A stretch of 64,000 nucleotides of DNA from Ligustrum vulgare (Eukaryota; Streptophyta; Magnoliopsida; Lamiales; Oleaceae): contig OY743172.1 of assembly GCA_963555705.1 (NCBI GenBank), forward strand, positions 17,297,446 through 17,361,445. The letters run 5' to 3'. Positions 46,720 to 57,560 of the stretch are shown in pieces (the stretch's first letter is position 1; each line of letters opens with the position of its first letter). The position numbers and the translations under genes were made by a program. The notes under the pieces are model-generated. The model did not search any database. It was not told where the DNA came from and was given only the letters and a program-made list of their open reading frames with translations.

Positions 46720-48425
46720 ATTGTAATTTCATTCTGGATGTTAGAATTTGTCACTTGTTGACTGTGAATTGAGCTTTTCCATGACAAGGCAAGGAGATAC
46801 CCCCACCACCAAAAAAAAAAAAAAAAAAAAACTCTCGTGTATTTTTTCTGTAGTGATTATTTTAACTGCAGAACCAATAAATTGTACTTCTCCACACTTT
46901 ATTTCACCTTTGGTTATTGGAAGTTATGGACTTGAGGGTTTGATGATCCCTTACATCCATTTAACTGACTAGTGTAATGGCTGATGATTGTGTTATGTAT
47001 CCATATTATGGACTGATTTTTGAGTGGGTCCTTGTAGTGAAACAAGGATCCCCCTCTTGAAGTTAAACTACATTACTGAGAGTTTATTGCTGTTCTTCTT
47101 TGAAGGCAAATTGATGTGCAAAAGAGTGCTGTGGTCTATGCATATCCAAATCAGCAGTTTATGAAATGGATAAATGTGGCTTTTTGTAACCATGGTTTTG
47201 GGTTTTCAATGCATGACATCATGTAGCACTTACTGTTGAGGCCATATTAATTAGTATTACACAAAATAAATCAATTGTAGACACTTTTATGGTTAGATCT
47301 GTTCTTTGTAGATGAACATAGGATTTCTGATACCAAATAAGGTTGGTTTAGGATCATGGGATCCTTTTTTATATATAGAGAAGGCTCTAGGATCTTTAGA
47401 AACTAACAAATCAAGCTCTTGGTGGAGATAGAGAAGAGAGACTATTATAAAAGAAGGTAGGAAAGTACCAGTTTACAACAAAAAGACCGAAAATCATACA
47501 TGCATAAATTTAATAAAAAATGTTGTGGTCAAAATATGAACCTTAATTGTGGGAAAAGATAGAAACACAAATCATCACTCACTTTCAAGATTAAAAAAAA
47601 AAAAAACTCTTCTGCGACTCTTGTCTACGAAATTTTTATAAGATGGGCTGTTAACTCATAACATAAATAGGATCAAGTATGCACCTGCCTGAATAAAACC
47701 ACATCTGGTTCATACAGGCGTATTATTATAATTGAGTTGTAGCTTATTACTATTGTTTCAGAAGTGATGAAGAAATAATACAACTTTCAGCCATAATATA
47801 TACTAAATACTTCACTTCTTCATCCATACCATAAAGAAAGGAGAATGCTTCTTCTAATATCCTATAAAAATGTCATTTTTGGTTTTTATTTGAAAATATT
47901 TGTGCCTTATAATGGTTAAAGAGAGAAAGTTGTTCTTACCATTCCAAATCTTTGGCATGCCAATCTTTGGAATGACTGTAGTTGTTCAGAATTTGCTATG
48001 TTTTTAATAGGTTGAAAGCAGTGTGTGTGTGAATCTGAGTAATGCTGCATCTGTTAAGATGATTGTAGTTTCACAACCAACCTGTAAAGTGAGAAATGGG
48101 CCTTTGATTGAACCCGTATTGTATGTTAAGGGTTTGGAGAAGTCAGAGTAATTCTATTGCATTTGAGCTGCATCCATGGAATTGAATCATATCTTTTATT
48201 TCTTTTTTCACATTTTAGGGTTTTATATAAAACAGCTATATTATGTGCATTAAATACAGATACATATTGTCTTCAATTTATGCACTTTTTCAAAAATTCT
48301 TTTGTATTAATTTTTAATATTTTTATGTAATGCTTCAGCTTGCGATTTCAAAGCCAGTTCTAGCCAATCAACAGATCGTGATTGTTCAACGCAGAATAAT
48401 TGAATTACAAACTAGTGACACAGTT

Positions 48426-49463
48426 ATGTCTGGACTTATTGAAGGTCTTCCAGACGCTGTCGTCGTCCGGTGCCTTGCACGGGTTCCTTTCTACATTCAT
48501 CCCAAGTTAAAACTTGTTTCCCGTTCCTGGCGAGCTGCCATTCGTAGCGCCGAACTTTTCAAAGCCCGACAGGAGGTTGACACCACTGAGGAGTTTATAT
48601 GTTTGTGTACATATGACCCTGACAATTTGTGGCAGCTTTATGATCCTCGTCACGACCTTTGGATTACTCTCCCTGTTATCCCTTCGAATATTAGGCACCT
48701 CGCCCACTTTGGCGTCGTCTCTACCGCAGGAAAACTGTTTGTGCTAGGTGGTGGAAGTGATGCTATGGATCCTTTGACCGGTGACCAGGATGGAAGTTTT
48801 GCAACTGACGAGGTCTGGTCATATGACCCTGTAAGTCGGCAATGGCAACCCCGGGCATCCATGATCATCCCTCGTACTATGTTTGCATGTTGTGTGTTGG
48901 ACGGAAAGATAGTGGTTGCCGGTGGCTTTACTAACCGCCGGAAATCAATCTTTAAAGCAGAAGTGTACGATCCAGAGAAGGACTTCTGGGTTTCAATACC
49001 CGATCTCCACCGCACTCACAATTCTGCTTGTACGGGAGCTGTGATTCGAGGTAAGGTTCATGTACTGCACAGAGGACTATCGAGTGTCCAAGTTTTGGAC
49101 AATATTAAACAGGGATGGACAGTTCATGACTATGGTTGGCTCCAGGGTCCCATGGCAGTTGTTAAGGGGAAGCTTTACGTAATGACTCATGGGCAGATTT
49201 ACAAGCAGGAGATAGAGTCGAGTAAGCTGGTTGTGTCAGCATCGGAGTTCCGTAGGAAGATTGATTTCGCGATGATTGGATTGGGAGACGATATTTATAT
49301 TATTGGAGGGGTTATTGGGCCGGACAGATTGAATTGGGATATAAAGGTGACGTCTGATGTCAATGTTCTAACGCTCGGAAATGAGAGACCAGTTTGGCGC
49401 CTCTTGTCTCCTATGACACGGTGCAGAGGAATTGTCCTAGGTTGTACTCAGCTGAGGATTTAG
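48426..49463 (+). CDS. SKIP30: F-box/kelch-repeat protein, SKIP30-like
   Basis: Substrate receptor of an SCF ubiquitin ligase: the F-box binds SKP1/ASK and the kelch repeats recruit the target. The 345-residue protein starts MSGLIEGLPDAVVVRCLARV, the usual start of Arabidopsis SKIP30 (At3g63220) homologues, so I prefer 48426 over the upstream in-frame ATG at 48330, which overlaps the inferred splice acceptor. F-box about residues 4-48 (VPFYIHPKLKLVSRSWRAAI). Kelch-type segments follow: LAHFGVVSTAGKLFVLGGGS, CVLDGKIVVAGGFTNRRKSI, and KVHVLHRGLSSVQVL; the end is MTRCRGIVLGCTQLRI. It is a single coding exon, intact, near normal length (Arabidopsis about 350). Substrate unknown to me. The only clearly intact ordinary host gene here. 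Confidence 0.92.
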   Translation: MSGLIEGLPDAVVVRCLARVPFYIHPKLKLVSRSWRAAIRSAELFKARQEVDTTEEFICLCTYDPDNLWQLYDPRHDLWITLPVIPSNIRHLAHFGVVSTAGKLFVLGGGSDAMDPLTGDQDGSFATDEVWSYDPVSRQWQPRASMIIPRTMFACCVLDGKIVVAGGFTNRRKSIFKAEVYDPEKDFWVSIPDLHRTHNSACTGAVIRGKVHVLHRGLSSVQVLDNIKQGWTVHDYGWLQGPMAVVKGKLYVMTHGQIYKQEIESSKLVVSASEFRRKIDFAMIGLGDDIYIIGGVIGPDRLNWDIKVTSDVNVLTLGNERPVWRLLSPMTRCRGIVLGCTQLRI

Positions 49464-49621
49464 GTCATTCATATATATACTATATATGCGTGAGACGAGA
49501 GAAATTATTTCCATGCTCCTTAGAAGGAAGGAAGAAACCAACCGGGGTCTTGCTTGTAGCCATCTATAATTGCTTTCTGTTGAGTTTTTGGAGATAGGCA
49601 CTATGCCAGTGACATATGAGG

Positions 49622-49627
49622 AATAAA
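49622..49627 (+). terminator. Candidate polyadenylation signal of the SKIP30-like gene
   Basis: AATAAA about 160 bp after the stop codon. Confidence 0.5.
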
Positions 49628-50309
49628 ATACAATGTATTAGGAATCATGAAGAAATCTTTTAATGTTATTTCATTTCTTTGAGGTTGGCTTTGTTTCTGT
49701 ATTTGGAATTGGACAGAACAATTTGAATTTCTGTGGTACTGATGGACAATCATTCTGGGCACTTGCATTCTGCTCATGAAATGCTTCATAACTTTAAGCC
49801 GAAAGCCTAAGGTTTCACCGTCTAATAATTCTGTTCCAAGGTAATGATATTAGAAATCATTTAAGAAATGAAGAGCGGCCTTATCCAGCCCTAAACTAAT
49901 GTCCTAGTTCTCGAGTTACTCTCGAATCTAGCCGATATAGCTACTTTTCTTTTTAGTTTGAAATGGTTAGATGTGTCAAAATGAGAACTCGAGGTCCATC
50001 TTCTGATATTATATATATTGATATATAGTGAAATAATAAATTGCTCAAGAAGTTGAATGAATTACATTATTGAGTATCATATCGGTAGTTAAATTGAGAA
50101 ATGAATATATTTTAATTGTACCATCAAGAAGTTCAATGAATTACATTGTTGATTCAGGAGGTTAATAGTCATAGCAACGGAAAAACGCGAAGATGTCACT
50201 ATCACGTTGCCATACTGATACAGTGGCTCCCGCTTCTGCATCTATTAGGCTAGGCGGCGACAAAATCCACTTCCAACCTTGGGCGTCTAACCTGCTTTTC
50301 ATGCTCTTA
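49628..50309. other. Intergenic sequence downstream of the SKIP30-like gene
   Basis: No gene, RNA or element recognised. Confidence 0.5.
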
Positions 50310-50596
50310 GGGCATCTTTAATGGTGCGGTCTGTCCAGTTTTTTTTGCCTATGTGACTTGAACAAATTATTAAAATATTTCAAAAAGTGTCAGACGATCA
50401 TCCGTAAGGTCTGCAGTTCAACCTTTGGAGATTTTTGGTCTTGATTATTTTATTTTTTTGTGTAATTCTCTTTCTTTATATTTATTGCCCTTCAATGACT
50501 CTTTCTCCCCCTCTCTCTTACTTTTACTCTCTCTCTCTTTCAGAAATGTAATATTCATTAGCTGGCGTGGACTCACAGTTCACGTTAAAGATGCTC
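50310..50596. mobile_element. Tourist-like MITE, 287 bp
   Basis: Ends GGGCATCTTTAATGG and (inverted) GAGCATCTTTAACGTG, flanked by TTA on both sides (50307-50309 and 50597-50599). Same superfamily as 42866-43190 but a different subfamily. Confidence 0.75.
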
Positions 50597-51417
50597 TTAT
50601 CTTCTCAAGCTTGATTTTAACGTCCAAAGTAAAATGTTTTCACAACGCTTATTCAATTAATATTTCTTTGTATAAATATTCATATTTAGTTAATTAAGTT
50701 CATCTTTGATAATGTGAAAAATTTTGATTTTTGTGATTTTTTTAGTTTTTTTTATGGATGTATGGTTTAAAAATATTTGAAAAATCAAAAAGTTTTGAAG
50801 GTTGAAATTGAGTTTGAAAAATTATGAAAATTTTGATTTTACCAAACAAGTTTTAACATACTTCCTTTCTTACAAAATGGTCCAAATAAATTCATTTGGC
50901 ACTTCTATCTTACAGTCTAACTTGGAACCTCTTTTTATCCTCGACGTGAACTTGAGTCCAAGGTCAATCATGAGATTTTGGGTGTCATGTGCGATAATTT
51001 GAAATGATAATTTATTAAAAAAAAAAAAAAAAAATTGTGTCATATATTCAATTTTTTCCTTTAAGCGTGTTTTTGTTTTTCATTTTAATGAATTTTCTGT
51101 CCAATCCTATTATTGCAGATGTGGGTCCCATACTCCCATTCGTTAGAAAAGTGTACCGGCCACACAAATTCATTAACATTCTTGTTGACTATATGAATGT
51201 TTCGAAATTGCCCTCGAGTTCAAATTTGATCATTTTCACTTTGCAGACTGTAGACACGACATCAGCTGGAGGGTTATTTGGTCGAGACATGTTTCGACAG
51301 TTTTTGCACGCTCGTGATGCCTGATGCAAATATTGTTTCGTTAGATATTATTTTAATATAAAATCACCGTTACAAAATTCGAAAAACACATTATTATGAA
51401 AAAAAAATACGGAAAAA
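50597..51417. other. Intergenic sequence with a MITE remnant
   Basis: 50700-50860 resembles the inverted form of the 40326-40500 family. The small ORF at 51037-51324 shows no recognisable domain. Confidence 0.45.
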
Positions 51418-51625
51418 TGTTATAAAATCATCGAAATCATAAGAACAACATAGAGAGAGAAATGGAGAGAGTTTAGAGGAGAGAATTTCTCTTCAAGAAT
51501 TGGTGTAATAAATTGGTAAGTATAGGCTCCTATTTATAGGAGTGGACAATGGCACAATCGTAATATTGTAAAGTTTACAGGGATATAATGGTAATGTCAT
51601 TCACATATATACATTATTTATAACA
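51418..51625 (-). repeat. LTR of the LOG-carrying element (left; 3' LTR in element orientation)
   Basis: Ends are 9-bp inverted repeats TGTTATAAA/TTTATAACA. No difference from the right LTR seen over 208 bp. Confidence 0.9.
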
Positions 51626-51649
51626 CTCCCCCTTGAATGACATATTACG

Positions 51650-52352
51650 CAATTGTCTGCCTCGTTAAAACCTTGCTAAGAAAACCCAATGGGATAAAAC
51701 TTGAGCGAAGGAAAAAGAGTACAGTTGCTCCCCCTGATATTGGCCATCGTCAATCGTTGAGTCTTAATGTTCAAGTAGAACAAATCATGTATTGAATCTT
51801 TGAAGTTCTTCAGTGCTTCAGTGCTGCCTCGTTAAAACCTTGTCAGTAAAACCCAATGGGACAAAATCTGAACGAAGGAAAAAGAGTACAGCCGCTGCCT
51901 CGTTAAAACCTTGTCAGGAAAACCCTGTGGGACAAAACCTGGACGAAGGAAAAAGAGTACAGCATGACAGCATGATTCTCCCCCTGAAGTGTGCAATCAA
52001 GTATTCATGAACCTTTTGAATAATGATATCATCTTTCTTCTGGAATATATATGAAAATCTTCTTGTGTGTAGTCGATATCATAACATTCTTCATAAGATG
52101 TGTATGATTTTCTTCATTTGTTGATATCATTCCAGTATAACAATGTGTTGCTGAATTATAGCTTGTTGATAGCTATGATGATGCCTCAAAAACCTTGCTA
52201 GGAAAACCCTGTGGGACAAAACCTCAGCGAAGGGAAAAAGAGTGCATTATTCTCATTAATTTTCATCAATACGCCTCAACTGTTGCCTCATTAAAAAACT
52301 TGCTATGAAAACCCTGTGGGACAAAACCTCAGCTAAGGGAAAAAGAGTGCAA
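51650..52352. repeat. Five imperfect copies of a ~65-bp block
   Basis: Copies start near 51657, 51824, 51898, 52184 and 52284. Each reads CCTCGTTAAAACCTTG (or a variant), then AAAACCCAATGGGA or AAAACCCTGTGGGA, then GAAGG(G)AAAAAGAGT. They lie just inside the 3' LTR in element orientation. Confidence 0.85.
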
Positions 52353-52423
52353 CGCGTATTTATTCCTTTCATGGAATATTACATGTATATTGGTGCAATC
52401 ACGAATCTTTTCATTGTATTTTT

Positions 52424-53890
52424 TCACTTCTGGTGAATAATCAAATTTAGAATTCACTTCTGGTGAATAATCAAATCTATAATTCACTTTCATAGATTGC
52501 ATCTTTCACTTCTAGTGAATAATTAAATATTCATTTTCAAATTCACTTCTAGTGAATAATCAATTTCAAATTCACTTCTGGTGAATATTCATTTTCGTAT
52601 TCACTTCTAGTGAATAATCAATTTCCCAGATGTCATAAATAGTACACTCCAATTTCACTTTCAACATATTATATCATGGAGTCATTTGTATCATTCTATA
52701 GTGATACTAATCTGGGCATATTGAATCTTTCAATGATTTATACACGTATGTTCTTACACTTTATAAACTGCAATTTCTAATTTTGCAGGAGCATAATCAA
52801 TCATTGAAATAGATATCAATTTCGACATATAATCTACAATCATTTTACTTGAAATCCCAACGTACCGCGATCAACTGGTACATCAAAGAATACTCCCAAA
52901 GTACCGAGATGAGAATCATACATTTTGATCTCACTCATTGGTATATCAAGGAGCTCAAGCTAGTGATTTAGACTATAGTCTATCCACCATATGTCATGCC
53001 AGTTCTATGAAAAATTTCGCGCGCAACTAGTCGTCTTTTACGACTGTGAAATATTTTTCATTTGTACATATAATTACTGGCTTTACACATTTAAGCATTT
53101 GGACTTCAGGTCCTTGAACAATAATCCCTACATTAGGGTTTCATACTTGGCCAAAGAATTATGATTTCATCAATCTTATTTCATAAGAGGGTATGCAGTC
53201 GACTTATTTATCGATTCCATCTCAATATAACGTGGAGAGATCTCTTTATATGTTCTATCATCAGGTACCTGAATATCTCATCATTTGACTATGTCCCTTT
53301 TACTTACTTTGAGTATTTAGCCTCAAAGGAATCATTTCAATCATTCAAGAGATATTTATTTTTGGAATCGATAGTCATTATGCTTCAGGCATAATTACGC
53401 TTCAGGCGTGTTTTCACCATAATGTTCTCAAATATTATCAATCGGCTAAAATGCCATAACACATGTCATTCTTTTAGGGATGTAATTTCAATCATATATC
53501 TCAGTGCGCTTTGGTGGAGTGTATGCATATCGCACTTTTACAAATAATAAAGCTTCTTGAGCTATTCCCTGTTTGACATAGAATATTGTTGTATGATAAA
53601 CAATTTCTGAATAAGTTATTCTCATAGAAAATAATTTGGAACTTTTGATAATCTAACCGTTTATTATAGAACTTCTGGTTCTATACGGTTTTATTTCATT
53701 TCTATGTATGAATATTTGATTCAATACAATATCGCTAAACTTCTGGTTCAATACAATGTATATTTCATTTATGAGCTTCTGGTTCATACTATATACATAT
53801 TTCACTTGTACGTATGAACTTCTGGTTCAATAAGATATTTCACTTGTACATATGTATGAACTTCTGGTTCAATACAACATTTATTTCATC
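52424..53890. repeat. Interspersed ACTTCTGGT microrepeats (left flank)
   Basis: CACTTCTGGTGAATAATC and CACTTCTAGTGAATAATC recur six times at 52424-52625, and ACTTCTGGTTCAATAC-type words recur at 53660-53880. Related TAACTTCTGGTATCATT words appear in the right flank (56166-56290). No coding signal. Confidence 0.7.
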
Positions 53891-54167
53891 AGTATTCTAT
53901 ATAGTTCAAATCAGTATACCTTTATTACTTTTAGTATACCGAAAAATCAGGTACAATATCCAAGGAAATATCTCATAATCTCAATCTTGTCGCCAAATCT
54001 TCCCTTATATCGAAAAAGGTAATGGCATATTATCTCACCTTTTCAATAATTTATTCCATTATTTCTTGATGGAATCCATATCACTGACACGCGGAGCCGC
54101 CGCTCTTTTACGCGTTGAATAATGCATTTAAATAGATGATTTGGGAAGAAGGCTAGATCCATCAAAA

Positions 54168-54713
54168 ATGGATATCATACTTTCAAATATTCGCAAATAT
54201 TATTCCAATCTTCCAGTAAATGATTTGAGAAAAATTTATCGAATTAGGCTCGAAAGATTGAGGTTGCTGATGGATCATGGCATGCCAGAAGATGTTCGCT
54301 GGTTGATCGAAGCAAAAGTTCGATTAGCTGGTGAATTACCAGATTCATTTTCTAAGCACAAGCCTGGCTTAGGTAAGAGTACTTTTGCAAAGAAGCGAAG
54401 AGCAAAAAGATTAAATAGTTGCTACAAATGTGCTCGATGGACATGTGATACCCGTTGTAAATCAATAGGATATTCATCCATAAATCGAGATGATAAGACA
54501 GACTTCATTAAGGGTGGACTGAGTAAGGAGTCATTGGATGATATCCGATTGACTCTTGAGACGCACCCTAGTGGGTATGTGCAGCGTGAGCTACTATCTT
54601 TATGGGCTAAATTCATCAGCGATAAAGAGAGATATAGTCTCAAAAATATAATAGCAAAAGATCCTGTTTGCCAGGCTGTTATAAACAATGATGCTTTGGC
54701 TATGCAGCATTAA
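54168..54713 (+). CDS. Small basic Cys-cluster protein, resembles betaflexivirus nucleic-acid-binding protein
   Basis: 181 residues from the first in-frame ATG (an upstream TTG-started frame begins at 54141 with a stop before it). No introns. An N-terminal helical region is followed by a basic stretch GKSTFAKKRRAKRL (residues 70-83) and a cysteine cluster CYKCARWTCDTRC (Cx2Cx4Cx3C, residues 85-97), then CKS...DFIKGG. A basic patch leading straight into a zinc-binding Cys cluster is the arrangement of the small nucleic-acid-binding/silencing-suppressor proteins at the 3' end of carlavirus and vitivirus genomes. That likeness is by motif only, and the remainder is unrecognised. 260 bp separate it from LOG on the same strand, suggesting a common origin. 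It could instead be an unknown plant zinc-finger protein. Confidence 0.6.
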   Translation: MDIILSNIRKYYSNLPVNDLRKIYRIRLERLRLLMDHGMPEDVRWLIEAKVRLAGELPDSFSKHKPGLGKSTFAKKRRAKRLNSCYKCARWTCDTRCKSIGYSSINRDDKTDFIKGGLSKESLDDIRLTLETHPSGYVQRELLSLWAKFISDKERYSLKNIIAKDPVCQAVINNDALAMQH

Positions 54714-54973
54714 TACAAGGTAAATCATTTGATATATATGCACATATAAAATATTTTTCTGTTTCCTTTCACGAGTTTTGATAAAGGCTGGTTAAAAATA
54801 TTAAATCACCGAAAGGTGAGTAGGATGATTTTGTCAAAAGTAAATCTTCACTTTTTCGAAAAACGACCAGTAAATAGTGAAGTTTTTCGGTTTTAAATAG
54901 CCAAACATTTTTCATAGTTCATGCATCCCAAAATAACATTTTCTCGTAAGTTTTTCCTTCTTTACTTTCAAAA

Positions 54974-55627
54974 ATGGAAGGACCAAAATTTCGACAGATC
55001 AAAACTATCTGTGTATTTTGTGGATCAAAAGTGGGAAAAGGTTTTGGGTATCTAGAAGCAGCCGTGGATTTAGGAAAGAAATTGGGAGAGAAAGGTATCA
55101 CTCTCGTGTATGGAGGAGGTAGCAGTGGATTGATGGGTTGTGTTTCACAATCCGCTCTAGTAGAGAAAGCAAGAGTGATAGGTGTTATACCTACTCCTTT
55201 AGCTGATATTGCAGGCAAAACACGAGGGCATGAAGTACAAACCTTATCTATCCATGAACGCATAACTTGCATGTTATATGGTTCTGATGCCTTCATAGCC
55301 CTGCCTGGAGGTTTTGGTACTTTAGAAGAAATCTTTAATATTACTTCATGGGCTCAACTAGATCTCCATACTAAGCCTATAGGGCTTTTAAATGTAAACA
55401 ATTTCTTTGATGGTTTGCTAACATTTCTTGATTATGCTGTGGAACAGGGATTCATATCTCCATTTTCTAGGAGAATCCTTATTTCTGCTCCTACTATCGA
55501 GGAACTGCTGGATAAGTTGCAATCATATATTCCAATACAAGATCCAGCAGGAGTAAAGATAGATTGGTCGCAAGGAAGGGGAATCAAGCGAAAATGGAGT
55601 CCGGTTAATGTAAATTTATCTTTGTGA
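54974..55627 (+). CDS. LOG: LOG-type cytokinin riboside 5'-monophosphate phosphoribohydrolase, intronless
   Basis: Releases active cytokinin base from its riboside monophosphate in one step (LOG/'lysine decarboxylase-like' fold, Rossmann type, normally cytosolic dimer). 217 residues with both family signatures intact: GGGSSGLMG (47-55) and PGGFGTLEE (111-119), plus TICVFCGSK at the start and WAQLDLHTKPIGLLN (126-140). The length is normal for plant LOGs. Plant LOG genes usually have several introns; this one has none, and is noticeably diverged from typical plant LOGs at the MH-R-K segment (here SIHERITCM). It lies antisense inside a retrotransposon with identical LTRs. A TTTAAATAG word at about 54892 may act as TATA. 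Family call is secure; activity and expression are unknown. Confidence 0.88.
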   Translation: MEGPKFRQIKTICVFCGSKVGKGFGYLEAAVDLGKKLGEKGITLVYGGGSSGLMGCVSQSALVEKARVIGVIPTPLADIAGKTRGHEVQTLSIHERITCMLYGSDAFIALPGGFGTLEEIFNITSWAQLDLHTKPIGLLNVNNFFDGLLTFLDYAVEQGFISPFSRRILISAPTIEELLDKLQSYIPIQDPAGVKIDWSQGRGIKRKWSPVNVNLSL

Positions 55628-55639
55628 ACTCTAGAATAG

Positions 55640-55835
55640 GTGGTGGTAGAGTACGGAGTATTCTCACTCTTGAGACACACCATAAATTTCTAGGATTTTA
55701 TCAATGTATTAATCTTGTGTACCTCAAAGATTTAAAGTGGTAGAGTATGGAGTATTTCTTACTCTTGAAACACACTTTTTTCTTTATTTCCTCAAAAGGT
55801 CAGAGGTGGTAGGATACGGCTACTCCCGAAACACA
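55640..55835 (+). repeat. Three imperfect repeats after LOG
   Basis: The words GGTAGAGTACGGAGTATTCT, GGTAGAGTATGGAGTATTTC and a diverged GGTAGGATACGGCTACTC begin near 55644, 55738 and 55809, each followed by a GAAACACA/GAGACACA word. They mark the start of the element's right flank. Confidence 0.65.
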
Positions 55836-56440
55836 TCTCTAATTTTGAGGATCATAAATGTTTTCCCCTTTTGCATTTTGCATGTATGTCTCGTTTATGC
55901 TTCTTCAGGAGCAATAATAATATCATTTCAGTATGTTTAGATGATAATTTTTACTTCTTCTGGAGTAAATATGTACTTCTTCTGGAATATATAAGTGCTC
56001 GTGCAAGAACTTTTCCAGGCACTTATCATCTAACATTCATCTCATAATACTGATGAGATTATTTTCACATTAGCTATATCCGTGCTATCATGTGATATTA
56101 TCTTATCATACATCAACATTCTCTTGTTGAATAATTTTCATCCACCCATTCAAATTCAGATATTGGTAACTTCTGGTACCATTGGATAAAACATTTTATT
56201 AATATTTATCAACCTTTTGGTAATGATAACTTCTGGTATCATTTGATAAAATATTTTCTAACTTTAGTATTGATAACTTCTGGTATCATTTAATGAAGTA
56301 TCAAATAACAATAATATTGTATATATATATTAACAATAACGATACTGGGGTTATACCACCAAGTATATATGTTGACAACAACCCTCTAATATGTTAGAAT
56401 TAACCAACAACTGAGGTGTTTATATGTATTCAATTGATAT

Positions 56441-56560
56441 ACCGACCATATAGGCGGTGTCAACGTGATGAAATAATTAAACCAGCCATATAGACGGTAT
56501 CAACGAGATGAAACAATTAAACCGGCCATATAGGCGGAATCGACATAATGAAATAATTAA
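56441..56560. repeat. 40-bp tandem repeat, three copies
   Basis: Units at 56441, 56481 and 56521 start ACCGACCATATAGGCGG or close variants and end AATAATTAA. Confidence 0.85.
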
Positions 56561-57545
56561 ACCGGGTAAAGCCAACCATGTAGGTGGTAAAACCAACCAT
56601 GTAGGTGGCAGCATAATATAATTCAATTGATCACATATTAATCGTTAATTTACGATTATTATACTTGTATGTATTATTAAGGGCAAAATCGTCCATATTT
56701 TAATATATTGCTCATATGAATAAATTGAAACCGTCAATAGGTTTAAAATTTAATTTAGAACAAACTTACTTTTGGTCCGAAGTTCAAAATCTCGTCAAGA
56801 TTGCTCCAAAAACAGTTTTTAAGAAAACCGCCATGTTCGACCGCCGGAATATTTTAAAAACTGCACAAAACAGAAAAATAAGATCATAGAAAAATCCAAT
56901 TCATCAAAACGGACAAACTGCCTTTCGTCATCGCCGGATCCGCCACGCGCCGCCGCCGCCGGCCGCCGCCGGCCGCCACGCGCCGGTGATCGGAAAAATT
57001 AACCCATCACCATAATATGTGCCTCGGCGTCCTGAACATGCCGGTGGTCTCCGATTTTCCAAAAGATCAACCGTTTGGCCGGAATCATCATTTTTCAGTC
57101 CGCCAGCATCTTCTTCTCCGGACAATAACTTCCGTTTTAACCGTTGGATTTGCGCCAAATTTCAGTCGAGTCTTCTCCTAGAAAAACCCGTTGATATGCC
57201 GCTGGCCGATCGTCGATCGGAGTTCAGAATCGTCCGGAATAAGCATTTCAATTTTCGGTCAGATATCTGTTTTTGCACAGTTTTTCAGATTTTCTTCTTC
57301 GGTCGATATCTTTTGTTTCAGCCGTTGGTTCTGCGCCAAATTTTAGGCGAGTCTTCTCCTTGACAAGCCCGTTCTGATGGCGGTGGCCGATCGTCGATCG
57401 GATATCTGGATCGGCCAGAATCATTCTTTTTCAGTTTGAGAGAAAAGGAAACATTGGTTAGTAATAATCAGGTTTCTGATACAGAGGCTCATCATTTAGA
57501 TGCAACTGTAGAGCATACTCCCGTTATTACTCAATTGGTTAGAGA

Positions 57546-57560
57546 CTCGTGCTGATAACG
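57546..57560 (-). promoter_or_regulatory. Putative primer-binding site of the LOG-carrying element
   Basis: On the minus strand CGTTATCAGCACGAG directly follows the LTR. It has the ATCAG core seen in copia primer sites and sets the element's orientation. Confidence 0.55.

Noticed and set aside
48330..48425. N-terminal extension of the F-box/kelch ORF
   Set aside because: The upstream ATG overlaps an inferred splice acceptor; homologues start at the MSGLIEGL methionine.
51037..51324. 95-codon ORF left of the LOG carrier
   Set aside because: No domain, no homologue recognised, AT-rich surroundings.
54141..54167. Nine-codon upstream extension of the Cys-cluster ORF
   Set aside because: It begins with TTG, with a stop just upstream; the first ATG is at 54168.
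56928..57158. Minus-strand ORF near the 5' LTR of the LOG carrier as a Gag start
   Set aside because: Position would suit Gag, but no Gag motif is visible and the end is GC simple sequence.
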